DNA from: Gonapodya prolifera JEL478
Lineage: Eukaryota > Monoblepharomycota > Monoblepharidomycetes > Monoblepharidales > Gonapodyaceae
DNA: 64,000 nt
Assembly (NCBI GenBank): GCA_001574975.1
Contig: KQ965819.1
Location: forward strand, 111,482 to 175,481
Reading direction: 5' to 3'
A model generated the notes under the pieces. The model was given only the letters and a program-made list of their open reading frames with translations, ran no database searches and was not told the DNA's origin. Below are positions 44,400 to 55,724 of this stretch, piece after piece; the stretch's first letter is position 1, and each line of letters opens with the position of its first letter. The position numbers were made by a program, and so were the translations under genes.

Positions 44400-46015
44400 T
44401 CTGTTACCAAAGAAAGTCTTCAAAATCACTTTAACAGTTTAATTAGATCTTTCTCAGTAAAAGATCTTGCACTGCACACCGGCCTTCACACACGCTTCCA
44501 TTTTGTCCTGCACAAACGTCCCGTCCCCGTGTTCCTCCGCGAGTCAGATACCAGAGGTGGATCCGCAGTGAAGAAGTGAATCCTCTTGGTTGAAACTGTG
44601 GCGATGAGATCCACCCAAAGACTAAGACCTGTCGTACCTGCACCAGTCCTGTATGTTAGGACAAGGGTTTGCTTGGTGAGCGATATCTGGGGTTGGAGCG
44701 ATATGCCCAACATCCGTAGGACGACCATGCTCTTGGCTCAGCACATCTATTTCAGGTCGCACGAACACATACCTTTCAAGAAACTGCCGATACTTGACAT
44801 TAAAGTGGATATCCTGCAGACCTGGAAACCGCTCCGCCACTGATTTTGGCAAATGCCGGCATCGTTTCGTCAGGTCTTGCAGGAGGGCGAGGTCGGGACC
44901 AGCACGCCGCTATCTAGACTCTCAGTGCGCGGATTGAGGGGTATGGGACGACAACTTTGGTTTCGTTTGGTGGGTGGGAGGTCCGAACGTACAGAATATT
45001 GTGCCAATCAGGGTCAAGGAGCTCGACCTCCCCGCACTGCAATGTGAAGCGAATTGGAGTACAGGACGTTAGAGGGTCCTGGAAGCGGTCCCAGAATAAA
45101 AGCAAAGTGCCTCGGTGAGCTCAGGAAATATGGCAAGAGGTGTTTCAAACAGGCCAAGGAGCGTCCACGGCAAAGAACCCAATCCAAAGTACGCTAAAAA
45201 GGATCTGATCTTGCTCTGGTGTTCATCCGGGAACTGGGACGTGTCCAGGTCTGTCGGACTGGACGAAGGCTGGGGCCATAATCAGCAATGTCAGGTCTGG
45301 AAACACACCCTGCGCGTCTTGAATATAAGAATAGTACGGCAGTGGGAATGATGATTTCTCGAGCGAGCTGAAGAGCGATTGGACAGAGGGGACGGCTGTG
45401 CGTTCGCCAATCACAGGGCGCGAGGGGTGGGCTTCATCAGTGAAGATGCGGGCGCAGGGGAAGTTAACGCGGGAAGGCGCTGCTGCGGCGAGGAATCTCA
45501 AGACGCATTCTGCAGGGGGACGAACCTCCTCGGTCACGAGCGGGAACAAAACCACGGTCTTGATCAGCAGCTTGGTTGTTGGTGGAACGGGTGTGCCACT
45601 CCCTGGTCGTCCGTCCACTATGCTCTTGACAAGATTCGCCACATCAGGCACCAGCGGTGGCTCCAAAAACACTTTGGACCCGGGCACCAAGACGTCCACC
45701 TTGCCGGCCGCGATCCACGTGTAAAGCCGAGACTCAGCCTGGTGTCCGCTCCCCACGTCCACGACGGGCGTGAATGTCTCGTAACAGCATCGTCTCGACT
45801 CCAGCTACCTCGGGACTGGGCGCCTCCCAATGCCCCCGGAATCCGTTGCAGAGACGAATGTTGACCTCCAACACAACAGGAGTGCCGTGGTGGATCGCGT
45901 AGTGAATGATAGAGGACCAATGGAGGCAGACAAGCGGTGCGCGGCAGTAGAAGTCGCGGTGGCAGGAAACGGAGGATGTGAGAGAGTGTTTCCGACGGGA
46001 TCAAGTTTCATTTGT
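44400..46015 (-). CDS. F-box-like protein, frames unresolved
   Basis: On the minus strand IPSETLSHILRFLPPRLLLP near 46000 has the F-box pattern, but a stop lies just upstream in its frame and no ATG is seen. Further coding-like pieces follow: YAIHHGTPVVLEVNIRLCNG near 45890 and a 180-codon open stretch from 45762 to 45223 (AAGKVDVLVPGSKVFLEPPL, then TVVLFPLVTEEVRPPAECVL). Last comes SVAERFPGLQDIHFNVKYRQ near 44830. The pieces lie in different frames and could be joined by introns, indels or both. The order (F-box then hydrophobic, leucine-rich region) is what fungal F-box proteins show. I rate the exact model as unknown. Confidence 0.4.
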
Positions 46016-46338
46016 GTGAATGTGTTGGGACAGGTTATGGCCACGGTCACGCAGGTTTCGATGGTCCACAGGAACAACAACGGGAGGGTCTATTTACGAC
46101 TTCTTCAGCTTGGACGGGAGCTCCTTGACGTGCCCGTACATGTCTGGGTCGAATTTGAGGAAATGTTTGATTGTGGAGGCCGACTCCAGCGCGGGGGTTC
46201 CCATCTACAGACATTGACTGGGATATTTCACATGTATTTACTTCATATGCGCATCTTCAAATCATACCTTTCGAACGCCTCCCAGCCGTACCCGGAAGAA
46301 TTACTCTGCCAATTACACCGGAACCAAATGCCCACATC

Positions 46339-48021
46339 ATGAAGCGCACACACATCGCACTCTCCCTCCTCGCCACATACGCCTTGCTGTACATCGCGCG
46401 TCGCCTTTCGCGTCTCCCGTTCGCCAACCGCCACCACCCGGACCTGAGGGGGAAATTGGCGATCGTGACCGGTGGAACGAGAGGAATCGGAGCGGAAATC
46501 GTGAAAGGACTGGCGAGACTCGGGTGCGATGTCGTCGTGGTGTCTGAGGAGGATGTGCGTGTGCCCTGATGGTGGCTTCGCGATCGCGTTGGGGTGAAGA
46601 CTCACGACAGTTCCATTCGATGCGGGCTCGAAACAGGCCTCGAAAGGATCCGCAGCAGCAGAGCAGATTGAGCACGATGCCAGGGGTGGGTCTGTGTCGT
46701 GGCAGTTTCTGAACCTGGCGGATTTGGCCGGTCTGAGGGAGTTTGTTCGACGGTGGAACGATGACGGACGAAAGTTGGATTTTTTGGTGAGTGTGAAATT
46801 TTTGTGCGAAATTGGGGCTCTCAGAGTGCTGAATGAGTGAGTCGCAGGTGAATAATGCGGGGATCCTTACGGTGAGAGGCTTCATATCCATATGTTCACG
46901 TCGACAGACGTCGTTGCAACTCTCGGGTCCCCCATCAGAGTCCGCGAAAGCGTGTATTGACAAAAGATGGTTTTGAGATCCACTGGACGGTGAACTACCT
47001 CGCCCATTTTTACCTGACGTGGGTGTTCTCAGAGAAAGGGGCACTCCATGGATCCTTCACATTTCTCACCCGAGGGACCTTCGCCACGTATTAGTGTATC
47101 ATTATCCGACGCACTCCTGAGCGCTGCAAAGGAAGGTGGATCCGTGCGCATCGTGAGCACTGCGAGCATCAATTCGGAACGATGTACGTTGTTTGTTTCG
47201 CACTTCTGAAGCTTTCCCTTCTTGGAGAACTTTTCAAGCAAATGGTCTCTTTATGGTGTAGTTCCTATGGACTGGGACGATATCCACAAAGCGCTTCCTG
47301 GAAAGTACGGTACCATACCGTGCTAGTGAGTTCTATGATCGTGGTTGATGCACGGAGGAGGAGGACTGACAACTGGCATCGGTGACGCCATCCCAAAGCG
47401 CTCAATCTAAGCTCGCTCTGGTGGTACGTCATACGGCCCCCCTTTAACATTGATTTCAACCAAACCGTTTTATGCTTAAACTCCCGTCCCAGCTCTTCGC
47501 ATCCAAACTGGCGCGCCTCTTCCAAGAAAAGCACCCAAAACTCGACATTGCAGTCGGATCCTTCGACCCCGGCATCACGCACACCTCGGTCTTCCACCCC
47601 ATCCTTCCCGGGGGATCTCGCTTGTTTCGATCACTCGTGGGAGTTCTCATCACCCCGCGTGAGTCCCAAACCCACCACTTTCACTGAAAACTGCAAAATT
47701 CTGACAATTCCCAACTCCGACCAGTCCTCTTCTGGATGCACACCCCGCACGAGTCCGCCCAAACCGCCTTACACTTCCTGACCGCCCCGCGATCGGAGAT
47801 CGTGTCGGGAGGGTACTACGTCAATTTGCGCAACATACCGCATCGAAGGAGAGAGACCGAGGGCGTGGTGGGACAAGATCGGGTGAGGACGATGCTTTTG
47901 ATCTCACCGTCGTGTATGGAGAACGGTTGCTGACTTTGCAATATCTGGTGTATTGCAGCTTTGGACGATAAGTGGCGATATGATAAAGCAGGCGGGACTT
48001 GATTTTCCTCGGATGATGTAG
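46339..48021 (+). CDS. Short-chain dehydrogenase/reductase
   Basis: ATG 46339 starts a membrane-anchor-like N-terminus (HIALSLLATYALLYIARRL) followed by the nucleotide-binding motif KLAIVTGGTRGIGAEIVKGL. Later exons have NNAGIL, VLTKDGFEIHWTVNYLAHFY, GGSVRIVSTASIN, then YSQSKLA (the catalytic YxxxK), KLARLFQEKHPKLDIAVGSF and DPGITHTSV. The final exon, LWTISGDMIKQAGLDF, ends at TAG 48019-48021. At least seven short introns are needed. The sequence resembles the WW-domain oxidoreductase/retinol dehydrogenase type, probably NADP(H)-dependent and on ER or lipid-droplet membranes. The substrate is unknown. Confidence 0.88.
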
Positions 48022-48280
48022 TGAATTGGAATTTGTTTTATCATCCAACTACAACAGATTATAGAAACGAACCGATTACATGTTCGGAAAGTTTCGAAAT
48101 GATATAGAAATAAAACTTTTGGAATCATACCAAGTTGTCGAGCCGCCGTTTTACATGTAGCGTACGTTTAAGACACGTTGCAACACTGCGGCCCATCATA
48201 AGGAAGACATTCCAAATAATCCCAAGGTTTCTTGTGACTGACAACGTAAACACAACATCAACTTTTCTTTGCACTCGTCG

Positions 48281-48690
48281 ATGGCTTCCTCCTCATCACA
48301 ACTGGCCTCACGAGTTCGGGATTTTCTCCATGACCTAGAGCGCAACACCGGCGGGAAGGATCTCGCCACGTTCTACTCCCCGGACGTGAAGCAATTTGAA
48401 TACCCGAATCGCCTCACGCCAAAGGGTGCTACCAGAGACTTTACCACCATACTATCATCCATGGAAAACGGTCGAAAATTGAGTGTGAAGCAAAAGTACG
48501 AGGTTACAGGTTCCTGGAGCAAGGGAGCACGGTGGTCATGGAAGTGACGTTCAGGGCGACCTTTGGAGTCAAAGTTGGGAGTTTGGAACCGGGGCAGGAG
48601 ATGGTTGCTCGGTTTGCACAGTTTTATGACTTTGGTGGGGATGGAAGGATTGTTGAGCAGCGGAATTACGATTGCTTTAATGAGTTTTGA
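48281..48690 (+). CDS. NTF2/SnoaL-like protein with a frameshift
   Basis: The first frame, from ATG 48281, reads ASRVRDFLHDLERNTGGKDL, FYSPDVKQFEYPNRLTPKGA, TRDFTTILSSMENGRKLSVK and KQKYEV. Near 48510 the coding sense passes to another frame: FLEQGSTVVMEVTFRATFGV, EPGQEMVARFAQFYDFGGDG and RIVEQRNYDCFNEF, ending TGA at 48688-48690. Together these are the typical parts of a SnoaL-like (NTF2-fold) protein of about 135 residues. There is no room for an intron at the switch, so one base is missing or extra. Either the gene is newly dead or the assembly has an indel. Confidence 0.75.
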
Positions 48691-48936
48691 GTCAGAGTAG
48701 AAACGGGATATTCAGTATTACATGAGCCCTAGCTTTACATATGGTCTTACAAACGTACTCTGCACTCGGGCAGGTCAGAGATTACTGCGAAGATACAACA
48801 CCGTAGTGTGTTAAGTAGCTGGTACCTGTCCGTAACATAAAGACTACGTGTGTGTCGCCATTCTTCCTTCGCAATGTCTGTCCGACTGAAATAAAGTGGT
48901 TGACTCGACAACTGCGCGGCACTTGAAGTGCGACAA

Positions 48937-49728
48937 CTACAGCGTCCCTCGGCGCAACGCTTGCGCCAAAAACGCATCCATTGTGAAATTTATCATGTGT
49001 AAGGCCAACCAGTCCTCCAGGAACCGCGCCCCAGCAACATTGCCGTACTCGACAGCAATTGACATGGCAGACGTCCCATAAGGCGGTATATTGTCCACAA
49101 AGTTGGGATCTTTGATACGCTCCAAAATGATCCGGAGAATCTCGATGTCGCCTCCGTACATGAGCGCTTCCTTCAAGGCTTCACCGTCACCCAACGTCGG
49201 GTCGGCCCCAGCGTCCATCAGGAGGCGGACGACCCCGGGACGTCTTTCTTCCACAGCGGCAATCAAAGCTCTCGATGGCATTCCATTCAATGACTCCTCG
49301 AACCTCTCCACAAAGATGCAAGTTTCGTGATCACATAATTCATGTTTGTCGGTTGCAAGAGCCCCGTGGTCCAGCAGGAGCGACACAGTCTTTGCATTCC
49401 CTGCGGTGGCAGCAGCTTCGAGTGCTGTACCAATGCAGGTAGGCTCGTCCGAAGTCGTGTCGATCGAAGTCGTATTGATCGTTCTTTTGACACTTTCGAT
49501 TCCGAGAAGCGACCGAACCACCTCGAGAGCAGCATCGTCTTTCCGCCTTGCCTCCACAGCGAGGCACAAAGGCGCTCCGTATCGCCAGAGGGCTCGTTCG
49601 GCGATGCTGCGTGGGGTGCCGAGGATGGAAAGGATATGTTTGCTCAGGGGAAGACCCAGGCGACCGGGTAAGAAGCGGCCGAGATAGAGGAGAACGTCTG
49701 ATGGCAGATCCTCGAGGCGTGATGACAT
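48937..49728 (-). CDS. F-box protein with ankyrin repeats
   Basis: One exon of 263 codons. The N-terminus MSSRLEDLPSDVLLYLGRFL is an F-box-type helix pair. Ankyrin repeats follow: GTALEAAATAGNAKTVSLLL (residues about 98-117), SRALIAAVEERRPGVVRLLM (about 152-171), DGEALKEALMYGGDIEILRI (about 181-200) and TSAMSIAVEYGNVAGARFLE (about 219-238). Proteins with this layout recruit targets to SCF ubiquitin ligases. No introns and no irregularities. Confidence 0.8.
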   Translation of the reverse strand: MSSRLEDLPSDVLLYLGRFLPGRLGLPLSKHILSILGTPRSIAERALWRYGAPLCLAVEARRKDDAALEVVRSLLGIESVKRTINTTSIDTTSDEPTCIGTALEAAATAGNAKTVSLLLDHGALATDKHELCDHETCIFVERFEESLNGMPSRALIAAVEERRPGVVRLLMDAGADPTLGDGEALKEALMYGGDIEILRIILERIKDPNFVDNIPPYGTSAMSIAVEYGNVAGARFLEDWLALHMINFTMDAFLAQALRRGTL

Positions 49729-52601
49729 GGTGTATTAGGTATCCTTTATGCTTCAAGAGGGGATCGGATTGGTGATTTGCGGACCAAAGCAGTTGGAGTG
49801 AAAGCCTGTCGTCGCGTTCGACCCCTCGTCTCAAGGAAGATGTGCATTTCAAGGAGCATCTATCTACCACACAAAGTAGTTGAGGCTAAGCCTCGCCATT
49901 GCGGATCCAAACGGACCGATTCTCGAAACACTCTGAGCTTTGTGATGCGATCGCCTTGTAGAGTCATTCAATCGAATCGGCACTTCGATCACATGTCCTC
50001 TCAGAGTACGAGACTCTCTACTACGAGTACTATTCGTCCCGTTATGGATCGACAGGTGTATTCGTAGCGCCTCATGATCAGATCCAAAGTTGATCACAGT
50101 CCACGAAACGCTTGATTAGACATTTCGGTAGGGATTCATTTCTTATCAGAGACGCTGCCATCCTCGACTCCGGATCCAAGGGGTGTTTCTCAATTTTTTT
50201 CTTCACAGATGACCTCACCTTATTCTTGACCACCCACAAGACACAACGGAGGAGTTCGCCAGCAAACGCAAGTATGGCGTTGCAACTGACGACCAAGCTT
50301 TTCATAGAAGCCGCCGCTGGAGCGCTCGAGGGCGCAATGCGATCATGACGTGTTGACGTGAGTCACTTGCCGGTTGCTCTTCGAGTTCCCGGGAGTTTCG
50401 GTCAATGAATATTGGTCAGGGCTTTGCGTATCTTTGAGGCGCTTGCAGCACAGAAGTGGTTGGAACTTCGCCTCAATCACAAACTGCTCCCTCGGGATAT
50501 CAACCCACGCCTTTCCATCCGCGAGAAAGATATGGATCCACGAAGAGAGAGTCGGCACTTACCGTCGAATACATCACTTATCCCCCCGTGAGAAGAGCGA
50601 GCCGGACGAAACAAGCCAACCCGACGTGAATCACATGATAGCACCAAGCATTATTGACAAAATAGCTTCCCAGCCACGCAAGAACTCCGTCAACTTCCAG
50701 TCCGCATCAAACGACGATCGGTCTTCTCCTTCTCCCAGAACGTCGCGGGTCCCTTCTGCAACGTCCCTGTCCATGGCCAGCTGAAGCAACATCAACATGC
50801 TGTGGGCGTGCATGTGGCTGTCGTTTGTAGCACAGTGGTATGGACCCATGGATGGAACGCGTAGAGAGTTCCCCATCTGTCGTTTCATACAAATGCGCGT
50901 TGAGCAACGATTCCTTGAACAAGACGAACCATACAGACTCAATAAAGGCATACCAAATATACATCGTAGCTCGTCAAACCGTGACAACCACTTGTGTGGA
51001 CGAGTTGATAACTTGACATCGGCAACAGTCGTCCCCCTATGCGTCTCTTCGCGTTTCTTCTCTTGGTGATCTCCGCGCATCTCGCCAGCGCTGCTGCAGT
51101 TGAGAGCCGCGCGGTTGGTTACCCCATAGCAAATGGTGGATGGCAAGGAGTAAGTGATGAGAGCAGTTGGCGCCCCGAGGGTAAAAAGACTCACACACAA
51201 TCGACTTTTTTTTTGTAGACGTGTGTTCACACACGCGAACTTCCCCTGTGGGTCGGTGCTGGTAAGGAGTACCGGCAAGAGACAAAAAACTGATGTAAGT
51301 TGTTGACCTACAGTGTAACCACGACTCCGACTCTTCATAAGGCGTATGTACAACCAAACAGTGCGGCGGTGTATATCTCAATCAGCCTTCGGGAAAAGGG
51401 TGCACTGCCATTGGAGACGCAGAGACCATCAACACATACTGGGCGTAATGGAATAGTATTCAGCTAGTGTCTGGAGTTGAGTGACAGAAGAACATTTCAC
51501 TCGTCGGGGTACGAATGAAGTGGTTCATTGGGAGAAAAGAGCAAGGTGAGGTGTAGTCGCAGCTCGTGAATGCCTGCAGGTAGTGTAGTCGAAATTAGGT
51601 TTTCGGTATGAGCGCCCGTCGGCCAGAAAAAGATTTGTAAAACCGCATTGAATCGCTCCCTTTCTTTCAATCCCTGGGTCATTTGACGAAATTCACCGAC
51701 TCCGCCGTAACGAGCGCGGGAACAGAGGAGTGCTGAACACAAGTACAGGCACAGTTCAATCGAGGCGCATTCTGACATGTGCTATCTCAACAGGTGGCAC
51801 ATGCGTCCGAAACCAAGAAGTCTCTCATCGTTACCGGATATTCTTCAGTCGTTGGTGGCATTTGTTTCCCGTTCGCAACGGCGAGCATGAGTGGACGGTC
51901 CGTGAATGTGTTCGTATCCTAATATGCCTCGAGTTATAGCAACTCATCTCACAAACAAAGCCAAGTGGCAAGAGACATTCCTCCGTATTTGACACAAGCA
52001 CTTGCTATCGCTGTAAGAAGCTGCGATAGGGTACTTTGTACCATCGTCAATCGGCGGACCTATTGTTTCGTCTCCATCTTTCGGTTCAGGCTCTTCTCGT
52101 ACAAACTGCCAGTCCGATACTTAAACGTCCGAATACCATAGAATGAAGACTTTCCAAGGACAGAATGTGTATGATCGTCATTGTCTCTAAAAGCGAGAAG
52201 CGAAAGCATGGAAACCCACCCCAACATCTGTGTCGAAGTGACATTAACACCTATTCTCCCACCGCGGTATGCTAAGGGTGTCGCGGGTGCTTGAAATGCA
52301 CACGATGCATGTTGAAACAGCAACTGTGTTTGATTTCCTCAAGTTTCGTACTAACTATGAAGACTTGTGAGGCAGTCTTGGAGCTACATTTGTATTTATG
52401 AAAAGCAGCACTGTTAAAACTGGCATACACAAAGATCTGGAAGGGTAAGCTTGTTTGTCGTTTTGATCGGCAATTGGGAGCAGTCCGAGTGTGGCGCGCC
52501 CCACTTGTTTCTCTCGCAATCCACCGAAGGCCCCACGGCAAACACCGGGCCTAGCGCCCACGAAACAAGAGAATCCGAAGGCTAGATTCCACTGAGCTGC
52601 G
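49729..52601. other. 2.9-kb stretch without a supported gene
   Basis: Short protein-like pieces occur on the minus strand, for example SWIHIFLADGKAWVDIPREQ near 50530 and LMLLQLAMDRDVAEGTRDVL near 50770 ending at a stop near 50640. I cannot connect them by introns into a gene. No repeats or RNA genes were noticed. It may be a decayed gene region. Confidence 0.35.
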
Positions 52602-54752
52602 ATGCCGCCTCACCCCCCACGCAGTGGACCGGGTGGAACACCTTCGGCGATCCAAGCGTCCATGGCCGCCCTCGGGCTGGACGACCCGGCGTGGATGCCC
52701 CGAGAGATAAAATCGACACTTCCGCCACTCAAGTTGACGCTCGATGGCGCGAGCTCCGGGCGATGGGTGGCCCCGCCTTCGAAACCTGATGTCGACTTGA
52801 GCGCTTTGCAATCGGCAGACATTCCGGGGGGGTTGTACGTTGCGCTTGACGGCCATGCTGGATCAGCGAATCTGCGGTCTATGGACGCTTTCAACACATT
52901 CGGGCCCGGTAGGGCGTCGGGGATTGTAGGGCAGCAGTTGGAGTTGGATCAGGACGAGGGAAAGTACAAGGATGAAGAGGATATCGACCCTTGGAGACCC
53001 AGGGAGATCAAGTCGACGCTGCCGCCTTTGGAAATTAAGGAAATACCGTCCACACTTCCCCCGCTAACGATTTCCTCGAGTTCGCCAGCGGGCAACTCGG
53101 CTGCGAAATCTCGCACTCCACTTCCAGCTGGACCCGCCGTTGCCTCGAGAGATGGAAAGCTCGCACCAGTAAACACCCGACCCAAGGCTCCCGACCTTCT
53201 CTCCACCATCGCGGCGGCAATGTTGGAGGAAACATACGAACCTGGACTGGGAGCCATCTACGATATTCCTGCAGAGGACAGAGGGGTATACATCACCCTC
53301 ACACCCCTGCAAGGAGGGGGCCGGAACGATTTCGGGGCCATGGCGGGGGCCGGCGCTATCGGTGGAACGCTCGAGCTATACTCCAATGCAAAGGGCGATA
53401 CAACAGACGCTGACTGGGCCAAGTCCGCGCAAGCCTCCGTCGGGTGGCAAAGCGAGGTGGCCAAGCTCGCTGCCAAGTCGGGTGGAAGTACTTCAGCCGC
53501 CCCCGCAGCGGACACGGAGATTCCGGCTCTGCCACCTCCATGGGCTGTTCCTCTCCCACCACCTCCGACTCGATCAAAGGCTGCCCCGACGAGCTCTTCG
53601 TCGTCGCTGCCTTCACTCCCTTCGTCAACACCCCCTCCATCACTTATTTCGTTCGACGCAGCACCACCCAACCCTCTGGCTGGTGACACGACTCTTATTT
53701 CTCCAGTGGAACTCCCTACCACCATGCCCCCTCTCCGACTTGATGTCCCAACCTCGATCCGCCCAACTCCAGATATGAAGCCTGTCGCGCCCCGACCGCC
53801 CCTCCCGGCTGGATCGTCTCTTGCAGCATCGACGAAACCTCCGGCCGGGCAACAGCCTCTAAAGACGGTCGCTGTCATGCCGTTCGATGCGGTCAATCAC
53901 GAAGTTGTGGATTTCGATCGTGGTGTCTGTGAGTGTTTAGATGTTTGACTCCCCGCCCTGCAATAACTTGCTGATCTCGTACACGGCGCTGGGAACTTAG
54001 ACATTGCGCTCGCACCTTTGGAAACCGATCCAGAAGACGGCCTTGAATCCAAAGGAGACACTTTCGGTGCAAACTATGGCCTGCATCTTGTCGGCGGCCA
54101 GCTGGAAATTTCAGAAACTCCAACCAAGGCGGGTGTGACCTCGCTCAAGGAGCAAGTTGAGCGTGAGGCGAGGGCGAGGGAGGAGAAGATGCGCCGCGAA
54201 TGGGACGCTGTTGGTGGATTCGGAAACTATGGGACCAAAGCTGATGCACGAGTATCGGCTGCGGTTGGCGAAGTACCTCTTGACACAGTTGCGGAACTCG
54301 CGGGGCTCGGGGAGCAGCCACGTGGGATGTACGTTCCTGTGGACCCTGGTACCGCAGAAGGAAGGAGGGTTGTGTCGTTGATTGGGAGAAAGATTGACGA
54401 CGACGAAGAAGGGGCAGGGACGAAATCGGGGAAGGTCGCGGAATCTGCTCTCCCTTCCATTCCCCCGCCCCCGTCCTTTTCCATTTCCCCTCCAACATTC
54501 GTGCCCCCCATTCCATCTTCCCTGGCGACATCATACGCAATGGCTTCTGGAGCCCCCGGGGTCCTTGTTGGTCTTCCTGGCCTCGCGGTCGTTCCAGAGG
54601 ATGTCGTTGAACTCCCCGAAGATTTCCATGACCGGGGAATGTACGTCGCACTTGAGGACGTTACCGGAAACGACGACGGTGGGGACGGGTTAGGCGGACC
54701 TCGTCACACCGTCCATGCGGTCATCGGACGAAAACTCTCCATTGAGGGATGA
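52602..54752 (+). CDS. Novel repeat protein with RGxYVxL units and PREIKSTLPPL motifs
   Basis: Two exons, 52602-53928 and 54001-54752, give 692 residues. There are five units, each starting (R)G-x-Y-V/I-x-L and ending about 20-45 residues later with a G-x-x-LEL-like strand: GGLYVALDGHAG/GQQLELD, RGVYITLTPLQGG/GGTLELY, RGVYIALAPLE/GGQLEIS, RGMYVPVDPG/IGRKIDD and RGMYVALEDVTG/IGRKLSIEG. Three related short motifs precede units 1 and 2: WMPREIKSTLPPLKLTLDG, WRPREIKSTLPPLEI and KEIPSTLPPLTIS. Between units 2 and 3 lies a Pro/Ser-rich linker (about residues 305-440), and another lies before unit 5. There is no signal peptide or membrane span. I do not recognise the family. The same WRPREI motif occurs in the DUF726 gene at the right edge. 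Confidence 0.75.
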
Positions 54753-55160
54753 ATCCGAGGATATTACTTCTCAAGTACGAAAGTATTGTGGGACTCAAGC
54801 GATTCAATATGTAAATGTTGGCCCTAATACGAGACTGCGATTTTTATCGATGACGAACATAGACCCTAAAGCAAAATGTCGAGAAAACATCGCTAGTGGA
54901 TTATTTGTCGGCTGAATGTTTGGAGATGCGAACATTTTCCTCCCAGTTTCGCGTAAGACATACATTTGCCAGCATGGGGAAGACACATGTGGGTACGCAC
55001 TGTTACATTACACATCATTTACCGCTGATGACTCGAAACTGTTCCCACTGACGAAACAGCCATTGGTAAGCCTCCGATCGAGCTCGTTTCGGAGACAACA
55101 CTATTCTCATTCGCATCTCTCCATCGGACCCGTTTCTTCGTCTTCAAGAATGTCACTGGG
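54753..55160. other. Intergenic region upstream of the VOC gene
   Basis: No gene supported. The frame before the VOC start is open for some 45 codons, so a longer first exon cannot be excluded. Confidence 0.35.
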
Positions 55161-55724
55161 ATGGACCACATTGTACTCAATGTTAGAGACGTCGAGAGAG
55201 CTTTGACGTGGTACACAGAAGTGGGTGCAGTCGCAAACGCTTGAAGCGATTACTGTGATTCCAATAAACTCTCCCGTTTCCCGAATCAAAGAAACTCGGA
55301 CTTGAGGTTGTGCGCGTTGAGGTATGGTGTCCAGCTTACATCTCATCGTTGGCTTCTGGATAAATCATTCGTGACTCCACCCTCTTCGCAGGAATGGCGA
55401 GCTCGAACCGTTCCTTTCCCATCCGTACGCCTCAATTCAAGTACAATAATTGATTTTTTTTCAACTTCCAAGTTGCCCGATGATGCCTCGAATGCACCAA
55501 CAAACTTGAACCACTTTTGTGTTGTTGTTGACCCCACAATCCTATCGGAACTTATCGTGTCGGGTCATTTTACGGCCGAAGAGATCGTGCAACCCCCCTG
55601 CAAGCGTTTTGGAGCTCGCGGTGACGGAACGTCTCTGTATGTGAGAGATCCAGATGGGAATGAGGTGGAAGTAAGATACTATCCGTGGAATCCAGACGAT
55701 GCTGTGCAGAAGGTGCATATTTGA
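55161..55724 (+). CDS. VOC (glyoxalase/bleomycin-resistance fold) protein
   Basis: Exons 55161-55220, 55292-55321 and 55392-55724 join to 140 residues. It starts MDHIVLNVRDVERALTWYTE, passes KLGLEVVRVEEWRARTVPFP, then LNHFCVVVDPT, and ends with RDPDGNEVEVRYY, all standard VOC strings. The His of MDHIVL, Glu-Trp of VEEWRAR, His of NHF and Glu of NEVEV are where metal ligands sit in the family. Length is usual for a single VOC unit that dimerises. The reaction cannot be inferred. Confidence 0.88.

Noticed and set aside
53258-53896. Minus-strand open frame of 212 codons
   Set aside because: Gly/Ser-rich shadow of the repeat-protein gene on the other strand.
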